Part shown: one piece after another, positions 9,122-17,827 of the stretch
How the letters are laid out: each line of letters starts with the position of its first letter
Numbering within the stretch: position 1 is the first letter of the stretch
From: Ciceribacter sp. T2.26MG-112.2
GTDB lineage: Bacteria > Pseudomonadota > Alphaproteobacteria > Rhizobiales > Rhizobiaceae
Direction of reading: 5' to 3'
DNA: 64,000 nucleotides
Assembly (NCBI RefSeq): GCF_900492205.1
Contig: NZ_UEYQ01000001.1
Location: 552,001 to 616,000 of the forward strand
Made by a program: the position numbers and the translations under genes
The notes under the pieces: generated by a model
Told to the model about the DNA's origin: nothing
Database searches by the model: none
What the model saw: only the letters and a program-made list of their open reading frames with translations

Positions 9122-11208
9122 TGAGGCTGGTTCGAACCATCGGCATCGGCACCCTCGCCGCTTCCCTGGCGGGCGTGCTGGTCGCCGGCCTTCTCTGGGC
9201 CGACCATGCGTTCCCTCCGCCGCTGGAAGGCGCCGCAAGCGTCTCTGCGGAAGTGGTGGATCGCGACGGACGGCTGTTGCGCGCCTTTGCCACGCGGGAC
9301 GGGCTTTGGCGGTTGCGGACACATGCAGCGGATGTCGATCCGCAGTTCCTCAAAATGCTGATCGCCTATGAAGACCGGCGCTTCGAGGAGCATGCCGGGG
9401 TGGATGTTATTGCCCTCGGCCGCGCAGCGCTCCAGCTCGTCTCCAATGGCCGCATCATCTCCGGCGGCTCGACCATCAGCATGCAGGTGGCACGCCTGAT
9501 CGAGCCGCGGCGGGAGCGGTCGATCGCCGCCAAGCTCATCCAGATCGCCCGGGCGATCCAGATCGAGCGGCGCCTCGGCAAGGCGGAAATCCTCGATCTC
9601 TATCTGACGCTCGCGCCCTATGGGGGCAATCTCGAAGGCGTACGGGCCGCAAGCCTTGCCTATTTCGGCAAGGAGCCGCGCCGTCTTTCGGTGGCGGAGG
9701 CCGCCCTGCTCGTCGCCTTGCCGCAGCTGCCGGAACGTCGCAGGCCCGATCGCCATCCGGCCGCGGCCGAAGCCTCCCGTCACCGTGTTCTCGAGCGCAT
9801 GCAGACGGCCGGTGTGCTCGACGCGACCGAGATCGCCCGCGCCGGGGCAAGTGCCGTTCCGACCCGGCGTGCGCAGTTGCCGGCACTGGCCGCACATTTG
9901 GCGGAAGCCGCGCGCAAAAGGGAGCCAACGGCCGAGCGCCACGAAACGACGTTGAACGCAGACATCCAGCAGAGGCTGGAGACCGTCGCGCTGCATGCCT
10001 CGGCCAAGCTCGACCCCAAAGTTTCGCTCGCCCTGATGATGGCTGATGCGGAGACCGGCGAAATCCTTGCCGAAGTCGGCGCCGCCGACTATTTCGACGC
10101 CTCGCGCTCCGGCTGGATCGACATGACGCGCCAGAGCCGCTCGCCGGGCTCGACGCTGAAACCCTTCATCTATGGCCTCGCCTTCGAAGAGGGCCTCGTC
10201 GCCCAGGAGACCATCGTCGAGGACCGCCCTGCCGACTTCTTCGGCTACCGCCCGAAGAATTTCGACATGACCTACCAGGGTGACGTGTCGGTCCGTCAGG
10301 CGCTGCAATTGTCGCTCAACGTGCCGGCCGTTCGTCTTCTCGATGCACTCGGCCCGACCAAGCTGATGGCGCGCCTACGCCGCGCCGAGGTGACGCCGCG
10401 CCTGCCGACGGCCGAAGCGCCGGGCCTTGCGATTGCGCTCGGCGGGGTCGGCCTGTCGCTGAAGGATCTGGTCCAGCTCTATGCCGGCCTTGCGAACCGC
10501 GAGAAGCCGGTCAGGCTCGGTGACGGCATTCGCGATCTGCCCGGAGCGATCGACAGCCCGCCGCTGTTCGAACCCGTCGCCGCCTGGAATGTCGCGGACG
10601 TCCTCTCCGCCGTCCTGCCGCCGCTCGGCAGTCCAAAGAGCGGCATCGCCTACAAGACCGGCACAAGCTACGGCTACCGCGACGCCTGGTCCGTCGGTTA
10701 CGACGGGCGTTACGTGATCGGCGTGTGGATCGGCCGGCCCGACAACGCCGCCATCCCCGGCATATCCGGCTATGCCACGGCCGCCCCCGTGCTGTTCGAG
10801 GCCTTCGCCAAGTCGGGCATTGCCGGCACGGCGCTCCCACCCGCTCCCCGTGGCGCTGCCCGCATCGCCCAGGCCGAGCTCCCCATCAGCCAGCGGCGGT
10901 TCTCCATGCAGGCGAACGGCCTCATCTCGGCATCCGCGCGGGAAAAGCCACCACAGATCGTCTATCCTCCAGAGGGCGCGCATGTGGAACTCGGCACCGC
11001 GCCGGACGGCACGGCCCTGCCGTTGATCCTCAAGCTGCAGGCCGGGCGCGCACCGTTCCGCTGGCTCGCCAATGGCAAGCCGCTCGCCGAACCGACGAGG
11101 CGGCGCACCAGCGACTGGACGCCGGAAGGCTCCGGCTATTCGACGCTGACCGTGATCGACGCCGCCGGCCGGGCAGCGAGCGTCGGGATTTTCATACGAA
11201 ACCCCTGA
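9121..11208 (+). CDS. pbpC: Penicillin-binding protein 1C (bifunctional peptidoglycan synthase-like)
   Basis: The product has 695 residues. It has one N-terminal membrane segment (about 8-26), a GT51 glycosyltransferase domain with catalytic Glu84 in YEDRRFEEHAG, and a transpeptidase domain with Ser344-TLK347, S398-L-N400 and K512-T-G-T515. A C-terminal BiPBP_C-type beta domain starts near residue 610. All catalytic motifs are intact. The start codon overlaps the stop of the alpha-2-macroglobulin gene, the conserved arrangement in which PBP1C is thought to repair cell wall while the macroglobulin traps proteases. Confidence 0.94.
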   Translation: MRLVRTIGIGTLAASLAGVLVAGLLWADHAFPPPLEGAASVSAEVVDRDGRLLRAFATRDGLWRLRTHAADVDPQFLKMLIAYEDRRFEEHAGVDVIALGRAALQLVSNGRIISGGSTISMQVARLIEPRRERSIAAKLIQIARAIQIERRLGKAEILDLYLTLAPYGGNLEGVRAASLAYFGKEPRRLSVAEAALLVALPQLPERRRPDRHPAAAEASRHRVLERMQTAGVLDATEIARAGASAVPTRRAQLPALAAHLAEAARKREPTAERHETTLNADIQQRLETVALHASAKLDPKVSLALMMADAETGEILAEVGAADYFDASRSGWIDMTRQSRSPGSTLKPFIYGLAFEEGLVAQETIVEDRPADFFGYRPKNFDMTYQGDVSVRQALQLSLNVPAVRLLDALGPTKLMARLRRAEVTPRLPTAEAPGLAIALGGVGLSLKDLVQLYAGLANREKPVRLGDGIRDLPGAIDSPPLFEPVAAWNVADVLSAVLPPLGSPKSGIAYKTGTSYGYRDAWSVGYDGRYVIGVWIGRPDNAAIPGISGYATAAPVLFEAFAKSGIAGTALPPAPRGAARIAQAELPISQRRFSMQANGLISASAREKPPQIVYPPEGAHVELGTAPDGTALPLILKLQAGRAPFRWLANGKPLAEPTRRRTSDWTPEGSGYSTLTVIDAAGRAASVGIFIRNP

Positions 11209-11286
11209 TCTCAGGCTGATCCAGGGCTGCGCGCACTGCGTATCTTTGAACGGACCAGGCTTGGAACCTCCAGGGAGACCGGAAAG

Positions 11287-11694
11287 ATGACGACAGCAAA
11301 GACGATCATGGTGTTTGCGGCGCTTGCTTCTGCGCTCATTCTGACAAACCCCGCCAATGCAAACCAGAACCGCTACGACGCCGCCGAGATCAAGCAGTCG
11401 GTGATCGGCAAACGGATCTATCTGGCTGTCCCCTTCGGCGGCGAATTCCCGCTCAATTATCGCCTCGACGGACAGGTGGACGGCTCTGGCGAAGCGCTCG
11501 GCCTCGGACGCCTGGCCAAGCCCTCCGACACCGGCCGCTGGTGGATCGATGGCAACCGGCTGTGCCAGAAGTTCACCACCTGGTACAAGGGCGAGCCCAT
11601 GTGCTTCGAACTCGAGCGCATCAGCGACAACAAGCTCAAATGGACGCGCAACAACGGCCAGACCGGAACAGCCCGGATCGGCAGTTCACTCTGA
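11287..11694 (+). CDS. Small secreted protein of unknown function
   Basis: The product has 135 residues. The first 26 form a clear signal peptide (MTTAKTIMVFAALASALILTNPANA). The mature part has two cysteines (in RLCQKF and EPMCFEL) that could form a disulfide, and a compact RWWIDGNRLC...WYKGEPMCFEL core that resembles small periplasmic proteins linked to adenylate-cyclase-type or DUF995-like families. That resemblance is only suggestive. A GGAGACCGGAAAG ribosome site precedes the ATG. No function can be assigned. Confidence 0.75.
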   Translation: MTTAKTIMVFAALASALILTNPANANQNRYDAAEIKQSVIGKRIYLAVPFGGEFPLNYRLDGQVDGSGEALGLGRLAKPSDTGRWWIDGNRLCQKFTTWYKGEPMCFELERISDNKLKWTRNNGQTGTARIGSSL

Positions 11695-11782
11695 CAACCC
11701 TCTGGCAGCCCCTGGTCGACGCGCTTGCCGGCCAGGCGCCTCACCGCTATGCAGAGTTGACCGTAAGCACGAGGGAAGGCAG

Positions 11783-12202
11783 ATGCAGCAATCAAAGGTC
11801 CGGGCGACGGGAGCCACCGCAAGCCTCGGACGAACAGGCTTCCCCCATATCGCCACGACCACCGGCGGAACACTCGACATCGTCACCGGCCCCTCGCAGC
11901 CGGGCTTCAATCCGCTGGATCTGCTCTATGCTTCGCTGGCCTCCTGCATGGCGATGAGCGCGCGCATCGCTGCCCATCGCATGGGCGTTCATGAAAGAAT
12001 CCGGGAAATCCGCGTCGAGGCGAGCGGCCAAAAGGCGGACGAAGGCCCGTCCCGCATCGCCCGTTTCGATATCCTCTTCACCATCGACGGCGACATCGAT
12101 GCCCAAACGAGGATGGCGATCGTTCATGACGCCGAGGAAATCTGCACGGTCAGCAACACGCTCTCCGGGAACCCAAGCCTTGACCTGCGCCTGGCGGAAT
12201 AA
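11783..12202 (+). CDS. OsmC-family protein
   Basis: The product has 139 residues from the ATG at 11783, just after a GGGAAGGCAG ribosome site. It shows the OsmC/Ohr fold pattern, with the two redox cysteines at Cys55 (LASCMAMSARIAA) and Cys121 (EEICTVSNTL). This family reduces organic hydroperoxides with thiols. This member looks like the YhfA/general OsmC branch rather than Ohr, and that subdivision is uncertain. The open frame extends upstream of 11783, but the extension overlaps the preceding gene and has no ribosome site. Confidence 0.85.
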   Translation: MQQSKVRATGATASLGRTGFPHIATTTGGTLDIVTGPSQPGFNPLDLLYASLASCMAMSARIAAHRMGVHERIREIRVEASGQKADEGPSRIARFDILFTIDGDIDAQTRMAIVHDAEEICTVSNTLSGNPSLDLRLAE

Positions 12203-12555
12203 GCCCTGGCACAGGATGCGGCACGTATTCCGATGGACGGGCGACAAAACCGTCCTATATCAGTTGCCGCGCGGTGCAAATGCGCCGAGGTCTTGACGCA
12301 AGGTCCGACTTCGGTGAAAACGTCCGGGTTCTGTGACACCTGACCATTGGTCTCCACGGATAAACTTTGGTGCCGGGCCCCTCTGGCGAGAGTTTACGGC
12401 GCTCTCGTGATGTCGGTACCGCCAGCAATATGAGCCGGCGGATTCAAGAAAATGATATCTTCGAACATGCCAATTTTCCGCGCGTGCTGGGCGACGCGCG
12501 GCAGACCACTTCGCCTGTCCCCTTCGACAATTCAAATCAACCGGGAGACACGTCG
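12203..12555. other. 353-bp intergenic leader upstream of the DUF475 gene
   Basis: No convincing gene is present. The stretch contains an imperfect stem-loop: TAAACT at 12361-12366 pairs with AGTTTA at 12391-12396, with an inner GCC/GGC pairing. A CGAGAGCGCC-rich segment follows, and then a short AT-richer part before the DUF475 ribosome site (CCGGGAGA). A structured 5' leader is possible. It does not match a riboswitch I recognise. Confidence 0.3.
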
Positions 12556-13653
12556 ATGAGCCAGCCCGTATCCGGAAACAACACGCTCGGCTACTTCAAG
12601 TGGGCCTTCATCGTCACGGTCGCCGGCCTTGTGCTCGGCGCCTGGCTTGGCTGGCAGACGACCGGCACGATCGGCGGCATGGCCACGGTCTTCTTCATCT
12701 GCGCCGTGCTCGCAGTGCTCGAAATCTCGCTGTCGTTCGACAACGCCATCGTCAATGCCAACAAACTTAAGGACATGACGCCGGTCTGGCAGCATCGCTT
12801 CCTGACCTGGGGCATTATCATTGCCGTGTTCGGCATGCGTATCGTCTTCCCGCTGCTGATCGTGGTCATCGCCGCCGGAATCGGTCCGGTCGACGCCTTC
12901 ATCCTGGCGGCGCGGGAACCGGCCGAATATGCCCGCATCATGAACGATGCCCACCTGCCGATCGCGGCTTTCGGCGGCACCTTCCTGATGATGGTCGGCC
13001 TTACCTATTTCTTCGACCATGAGAAGGACGTGCACTGGATCGAGATGATCGAGAAGCACATGGCGCGTTCGGCGACGATCAAGGGCATCGAAATCGCCTT
13101 TGTCCTGCTGCTGATCCTGCTGTTCTCGAAACTGCTCGAGGGTGAGGAAGCCGTCACCTTCGTCTATTCCGCAATCTACGGCCTGTTGACCTTCCTCGCC
13201 GTAGAAGTGCTCGGCGGCCTTCTCGACCAGTCGCAGAAGACGATGTCGGAAGCAGCCAAGGGCGGTCTGGGCGCCTTCATCTATCTCGAAGTGCTCGATG
13301 CCAGCTTCTCCTTCGACGGCGTCATCGGCGCCTTCGCGCTCAGCCAGAATCTGTTCGTCATCGCCATCGGCCTCGGCATCGGCGCCATGTATGTGCGCTC
13401 GATGACGATCATGCTGGTCGAGAAGGGTACCCTGGCCGAATACCGCTACCTCGAGCACGGCGCCTTCTACGCGATCCTGATCCTATCGGTCATCATGTAC
13501 TGCCAGACGCTGGTGCACATCCCGGAGGTCATCACCGGCCTCGGCGGCGCCGGCCTTATCGGCGTCTCGCTGTGGTCCTCGATCCGCTACAATCGCAAGG
13601 AACGCGCTGAAGAACTGCAGCGCGAACGCGAGACAATCGCCGAAAACATCTAG
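12556..13653 (+). CDS. DUF475 / TerC-like integral membrane protein
   Basis: The product has about 365 residues from the ATG at 12556, which follows a CCGGGAGA ribosome site. There are about nine transmembrane segments. Acidic residues lie within the membrane helices in the repeats LEISLSFDNAIVNA (N-terminal) and LDASFSFDGVIGAFA (C-terminal), the hallmark of the TerC/DUF475 superfamily, whose members are linked to metal (often manganese) export. A strong terminator follows 23 bases after the stop, so the gene is probably monocistronic. The transported ion is not evident. Confidence 0.88.
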   Translation: MSQPVSGNNTLGYFKWAFIVTVAGLVLGAWLGWQTTGTIGGMATVFFICAVLAVLEISLSFDNAIVNANKLKDMTPVWQHRFLTWGIIIAVFGMRIVFPLLIVVIAAGIGPVDAFILAAREPAEYARIMNDAHLPIAAFGGTFLMMVGLTYFFDHEKDVHWIEMIEKHMARSATIKGIEIAFVLLLILLFSKLLEGEEAVTFVYSAIYGLLTFLAVEVLGGLLDQSQKTMSEAAKGGLGAFIYLEVLDASFSFDGVIGAFALSQNLFVIAIGLGIGAMYVRSMTIMLVEKGTLAEYRYLEHGAFYAILILSVIMYCQTLVHIPEVITGLGGAGLIGVSLWSSIRYNRKERAEELQRERETIAENI

Positions 13654-13675
13654 GACTCGACCAAGGACAATACAG

Positions 13676-13705
13676 AAAGGCCGGCGGATATCCGCCGGCC
13701 TTTCG
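13676..13705 (+). terminator. Rho-independent terminator after the DUF475 gene
   Basis: A perfect inverted repeat AAAGGCCGGCGGA/TCCGCCGGCCTTT with almost no loop runs from 13676 to 13703 and is followed by TCGTCATTT. It sits between convergent genes and could serve both strands. Confidence 0.85.
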
Positions 13706-13728
13706 TCATTTCAAGGGGCATTTGTCGA

Positions 13729-13902
13729 TCAATCAGGGCCAACGTCGGTCTTCGACGCACCCGGTTCAGGCAGTGATCCCGTACCCGGCGTCTTCATCGG
13801 GTCGGTCAGTTCCTTGCGGCCGTGCGGCCCGGCCGCCGGCATATCTTCCTGGCGGCGTTCGCGCTCCAACTCGGCCTGGTCGATCTTTTTATCGCGGCTC
13901 AT
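13729..13902 (-). CDS. Small hydrophilic protein of unknown function
   Basis: The product has 57 residues starting MSRDKKIDQAELERERRQ, preceded by a good GAGGAGAC ribosome site at the right spacing. It is highly charged at the N-terminus and rich in Pro, Gly and Asp in the C-terminal half, with no signal peptide or membrane helix. Short proteins of this type occur widely in Rhizobiales without assigned function. The clear ribosome site is the main support for its being real. Confidence 0.6.
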   Translation of the reverse strand: MSRDKKIDQAELERERRQEDMPAAGPHGRKELTDPMKTPGTGSLPEPGASKTDVGPD

Positions 13903-13964
13903 GGCTGTCTCCTCGTTTCCATGCCTGAAGAACCGCGCCACCCGTCCTCGGGTTCCAACGGTCA

Positions 13965-14402
13965 TCAACCAATCGACAGCGGCACCAGAACGCGACGGGT
14001 CTCCTCACCCAGCGGCACCGGCCGACGTGTCGCGCGATCGACCTGCACATGGATGAAGAAACCCTCGGCAGCGGCGGCCTCTTCCCCGTGGCGAAAGAGG
14101 CCCACCTCATAGCGAACAGACGAGCCGCCGAGCCGGGCCACCCGGATTCCCGCATCGACGACGTCCGGAAAGGCGATTTCCGCGAAATAGCGGCACCCCG
14201 TCTCGACGACGAGAAAGATCCGCTCGCCGCCATGGATGTCGAGCACGCCCTTCTCGATTAGCAAACCGTTCACCGCCGTATCGAACAGGCTGTAATGAAC
14301 GACATTGTTCATATGGCCGTAAATGTCATTGTCGGCCCAGCGCGTCGTCAGCGTGCGGAACAGCTTGTAGGCGGAGCGATCCGCCGGGCCGCGTCTCTCC
14401 AT
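13965..14402 (-). CDS. Acyl-CoA thioesterase, 4HBT hot-dog fold
   Basis: The product has about 145 residues. It shows the 4-hydroxybenzoyl-CoA thioesterase pattern, with the catalytic Asp in RWADNDIYGHMNNVVHYSLFDTA and the strand GCRYFAEIAFPD. The start is ATG at 14402, five bases after the alcohol dehydrogenase stop. A GTG at 14414 would overlap that gene. The two genes form one minus-strand operon, so the thioesterase may release an acid from a CoA ester made in the same pathway. The substrate is unknown. Confidence 0.85.
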   Translation of the reverse strand: MERRGPADRSAYKLFRTLTTRWADNDIYGHMNNVVHYSLFDTAVNGLLIEKGVLDIHGGERIFLVVETGCRYFAEIAFPDVVDAGIRVARLGGSSVRYEVGLFRHGEEAAAAEGFFIHVQVDRATRRPVPLGEETRRVLVPLSIG

Positions 14403-14407
14403 GCCGC

Positions 14408-15568
14408 TCACCACGCCGCCCGATAGATCGCCAGCGCATCGGCTTCACTGACATCTCGGGGATTGTTGACCAGGAGACGGCCCTGCTTCATCGCCTCGCT
14501 GGCCATGCGCGGCAGATCGGCCTCGCCGATGCCGACATCGCGCAGCCTTGTCTTGAGCCCGAGCCTTTGCGACAGGTCGGCAAGGCGCTCGATAAAGGCC
14601 GCACATCGCCCCTGTGTCCCCTGCTCCATTGCCAGATCGGGGAACACGTCGGCAGCGATTTCGGCATAGAAACCCGCTGCCTGTGGCGCGTTGAACCGCA
14701 GGACATGCGGCAGGACCAAGGCATTGGACAATCCGTGAGGGATATGGAAGATCCCGCCGATCGGATAGGCGAGCGCATGGACCGCGGCGACCGGAGAGTT
14801 GGCAAAGGCCTGTCCCGCCAGCATCGAGCCGAGCAGCATGGCGCCGCGCGCTTCCCGGTTGGCCCCGTCGAAAACCGCCGTCTCGATATTCGCCCCCAGG
14901 AGTTGCAGGGCCTGGCGGGCGAGCATTTTTGACAAGGGATTGTTGTTGGCATTGCGCGAGGCATAGGCCTCGATGGCATGCACCATGGCGTCGATGCCGG
15001 TCGCCGCCGTGATCGGCGCAGGCAGGCCAAGCGTCAGGTCGGGGTCGAGCAGGGCGACGTCCGGCAGCAGGATCGGCGACGACACACCCCGCTTTTCCTC
15101 CCCGCCGACCGTGATGATCGATACCGGGGTCACCTCGGAACCGGTGCCGGCTGTCGTCGGCACGAGTATGAGCGGCAGGCGCGGCCCCTTCGCATTGCCG
15201 ACGCCCCAGGCAGCGTCGATTTCTTCGCCGGAGCCGAGCAGCAATGCCACGACCTTGGCGACGTCGAGCGAGGAGCCGCCTCCAAAACCAATGACACCCG
15301 TCACCTCGGCCGCACGTCCGGCCTCCACCGCAGCCATCACCGTCGCAAGGGAGGGGTCCGCTTCGACCGCGTCGAACACCGTCACCCCGAGCCCGGCTTC
15401 GGCAAGCGAATGAAGCGCGGGATCGCAGAGACCGATCCGGCGCAAGCCGGGATCGGTGACAAGCAGGGGCCTGGCACCACATTTCAGGCGTGCCAGGGCG
15501 CCGATCTCGTTGGTGGCTCCGGGCCGAAAAATCACCTGCGGCGTGGTGTTGAACTGAAACGCTTGCAT
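14408..15568 (-). CDS. Iron-containing (group III) alcohol dehydrogenase
   Basis: The product has 386 residues, the family's usual length. The nucleotide-binding motif GGGS lies at 97-100. The metal ligands expected for this family are all present: Asp193 and His197 (GIDAMVHAIEAY), His264 (AVHALAYP) and His278 (HIPHGLSNAL). This class reduces or oxidises alcohols, aldehydes or maleylacetate with NAD(P). Its operon partner is a thioesterase. The distance from the methanol genes and the chain divergence leave the physiological substrate open. Confidence 0.9.
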   Translation of the reverse strand: MQAFQFNTTPQVIFRPGATNEIGALARLKCGARPLLVTDPGLRRIGLCDPALHSLAEAGLGVTVFDAVEADPSLATVMAAVEAGRAAEVTGVIGFGGGSSLDVAKVVALLLGSGEEIDAAWGVGNAKGPRLPLILVPTTAGTGSEVTPVSIITVGGEEKRGVSSPILLPDVALLDPDLTLGLPAPITAATGIDAMVHAIEAYASRNANNNPLSKMLARQALQLLGANIETAVFDGANREARGAMLLGSMLAGQAFANSPVAAVHALAYPIGGIFHIPHGLSNALVLPHVLRFNAPQAAGFYAEIAADVFPDLAMEQGTQGRCAAFIERLADLSQRLGLKTRLRDVGIGEADLPRMASEAMKQGRLLVNNPRDVSEADALAIYRAAW

Positions 15569-15780
15569 TCTTCCTCCTGTCCCGTCCTGTCCATGACCCG
15601 CATGCTAAAGCGTGTCGCCCCCATTGGGAACCATGGCGCGCGCATTGATAAGGGGAGCGGCCATCGAAACGCCCTCATCTTGTCCCAGCCTTCGGCGCAC
15701 CTACATGCAGGCATGAACGCCACAGCGGATTGGCGATGGGGCAATCAACCCGCCGACCGAAGGCCGAGGATCAAAGATCG

Positions 15781-16401
15781 ATGGACCCCGCCCCCACTGA
15801 ACAGGCAGGCACCGCTTCTACGCAACTCGCAGCCCTCGCGGAAGCGGCGAGTTTAGCGGGAACGATCACGCTCGGCGAACTCCTGGCGGCGATGGGCCGG
15901 ACCAGCATTGCATTCGCCATCCTCATTTTATCCTTGCCGGCTTTGACACCGATCCCCGGCCCTTTCGGCATGTTTTTCGGCACCTGCCTCGCCTTCGTCT
16001 CGCTGCAGATCATGGCCGGGAACCGATCCATCTGGCTGCCGAACATTTTGGCCCGCAGACGGCTTTCGGCGGGCACGGTCGAACTGGTGGTGCGCCACAC
16101 CGCGCCCCTCGTCAAACGGGTCGAGACCATCCTCAGGCGCGATCGCATGAGACCGCTGACCGGCCGAACCGCCGAGACCTTGCTCGGCATCCCCGTCTTC
16201 CTGCTGGCCGTGGCCGTGGCGCTGCCCATTCCGTTCGGCAATGTTCTCCCCGTGGCAGCACTGGTGGTGATCGCCATGGGATTGATGGAACGGGATGGAC
16301 TGGCCACCCTCTTCGGCATCGTGCTGGCCGCCGTGGCGCTCAGCACCACCGGAGGCCTGATCTACGGCACCGCCGCGGCCTTTGGCTGGGCTGCGGGCTA
16401 A
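15781..16401 (+). CDS. ExoD-family membrane protein
   Basis: The product has about 206 residues from the ATG at 15781. It has several hydrophobic helices and the ExoD pattern TLGELLAAMGRTSIAFAILILSLPALTPIPGPFGMFFGTCLAF. In Sinorhizobium meliloti, exoD mutants are altered in exopolysaccharide production and alkali sensitivity, but the molecular role is not settled. It is divergent from the alcohol dehydrogenase and 182 bp upstream of the YeeE-type gene. Upstream in-frame start codons exist but have no ribosome site. Confidence 0.8.
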   Translation: MDPAPTEQAGTASTQLAALAEAASLAGTITLGELLAAMGRTSIAFAILILSLPALTPIPGPFGMFFGTCLAFVSLQIMAGNRSIWLPNILARRRLSAGTVELVVRHTAPLVKRVETILRRDRMRPLTGRTAETLLGIPVFLLAVAVALPIPFGNVLPVAALVVIAMGLMERDGLATLFGIVLAAVALSTTGGLIYGTAAAFGWAAG

Positions 16402-16583
16402 GGGAAGAAAACAAGCCGGAACGCCTCTGCCGACCGGACTTGCCGGCAGCCCGGTACAATTATCCACTGACTTTGGCCAACGCGCAAAACTGCGTGCCGA
16501 TCCGGCGCCGGCGAAGAACAGCGTTTCTCGTGAAAGCGGGCGACAGGACATAGGATCGCGACCTCAACATCAGGAGCCTCCCC

Positions 16584-17807
16584 ATGTCCACAGTCGCATC
16601 TCCGCTGAGCGCGCCCGAACGGCAGCCGCTGCTCGGTACCCCCGGCCTCGGCGCTCTCGCCCTCCTCGTTCTGGGCACCCTCTTGCTCGGTTACGCCTAT
16701 GGCGTGAAACAGGGCGCGCTGTTCCTCGTCGGCGGCGGCCTCGGCATCGCCCTCTATCATGCAGCCTTCGGCTTCACCTCCGCCTGGCGCGTCTTCATCA
16801 TGGACGGTCGCGGTCGCGGCCTGCGCGTGCAGATGATCCTGCTGGCGCTGGCCGTCATCCTATTCTTCCCCTTCCTGGCCAGCGGCACGCTGTTCGGCAA
16901 TCCGGTCAAGGGCTTCGTCTCTCCGCTCGGCACCTCCGTCCTGGCGGGCGCCTTCATGTTCGGCATCGGCATGCAGCTCGGCGGCGGCTGCGCTTCCGGC
17001 ACGCTGTTCACCGCCGGCGGCGGCAATGCCCGCATGCTGGTGACGCTTTTGTTCTTCATCATCGGCTCGGTGCTTGCCACGATCCATTTCGATTGGTGGA
17101 CCGGCCTTCCGTCCCTGCCGCCGGTTTCCCTGGTCGAGAACTTCGGTGCCGCCGGCGGTATTCTCGTTTCGCTGGTGCTCTTTGCGGCGATCGCCGCTGT
17201 CACCATTCTGGTCGAGAAGCGCCGCCATGGCGCGCTGGAAGCAGAACCGGCCTCGCAGCGCCAGGGCCTCTCCCGCCTGCTGCGTGGTCCCTGGCCGCTG
17301 GTCGCCGGTGCGATCGCCCTGGTCCTTCTCAACTTCGCGACCCTGGCGCTGGCCGGCCGTCCCTGGGGCATCACCTCGGCCTTTGCCCTTTGGGGTGCCA
17401 AGGGCGCGCAACTGATCGGCATCGACCCCTCGGCCTGGGCCTATTGGCAGGCACCCGCCAATGCCAAGGCGCTGAGTGAAAGCGTACTTGCCGACATCAC
17501 CTCGGTTATGGACTTCGGTATCATCGCCGGTGCCATGCTGGCTGCGGCACTGGCCGGCAAGTTCGCGCCCAGCCTTGATATTCCGCTGCGCTCGGTGCTT
17601 GCCGCCGTGATTGGCGGCCTGCTGCTCGGCTATGGTGCGCGCATCGCCTATGGCTGCAACATCGGCGCCTATTTCTCCGGCATCGCTTCGGGCAGCCTGC
17701 ACGGCTGGCTCTGGGCCGTGTTCGCCTTTGCCGGCAACATGGTCGGCGTGAAGCTCCGCCCCTATTTCTTCTTCGAGAAGAAGGTCCTGTCGCGCGCCGA
17801 CGGCTGA
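16584..17807 (+). CDS. YeeE/YedE-family transporter (thiosulfate/sulfur-compound permease-like)
   Basis: The product has 407 residues and about ten membrane helices. Two halves each carry the family signature with cysteines: GIGMQLGGGCASGTLFTAGG in the first, and YGCNIGAYFSGIASGSLHGW in the second. In TsuA/YeeE these cysteines are thought to relay thiosulfate through the membrane. No tusA-like gene follows. The neighbourhood contains other sulfur-related families, but a direct link to them is inference. Confidence 0.87.
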   Translation: MSTVASPLSAPERQPLLGTPGLGALALLVLGTLLLGYAYGVKQGALFLVGGGLGIALYHAAFGFTSAWRVFIMDGRGRGLRVQMILLALAVILFFPFLASGTLFGNPVKGFVSPLGTSVLAGAFMFGIGMQLGGGCASGTLFTAGGGNARMLVTLLFFIIGSVLATIHFDWWTGLPSLPPVSLVENFGAAGGILVSLVLFAAIAAVTILVEKRRHGALEAEPASQRQGLSRLLRGPWPLVAGAIALVLLNFATLALAGRPWGITSAFALWGAKGAQLIGIDPSAWAYWQAPANAKALSESVLADITSVMDFGIIAGAMLAAALAGKFAPSLDIPLRSVLAAVIGGLLLGYGARIAYGCNIGAYFSGIASGSLHGWLWAVFAFAGNMVGVKLRPYFFFEKKVLSRADG

Positions 17808-17827
17808 TCAGCCGGCAGCGAGAACGC

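Noticed and set aside
7412-9322. A 636-codon antisense frame across the end of the alpha-2-macroglobulin gene and start of pbpC
   Set aside because: Same reason: composition-driven shadow, no ribosome site, no recognisable domain.
12203-12555. yybP-ykoY manganese riboswitch upstream of the DUF475 gene
   Set aside because: The gene context fits, but the conserved GGGGAGUA-type segment and the paired loop sequences of that class are not visible.
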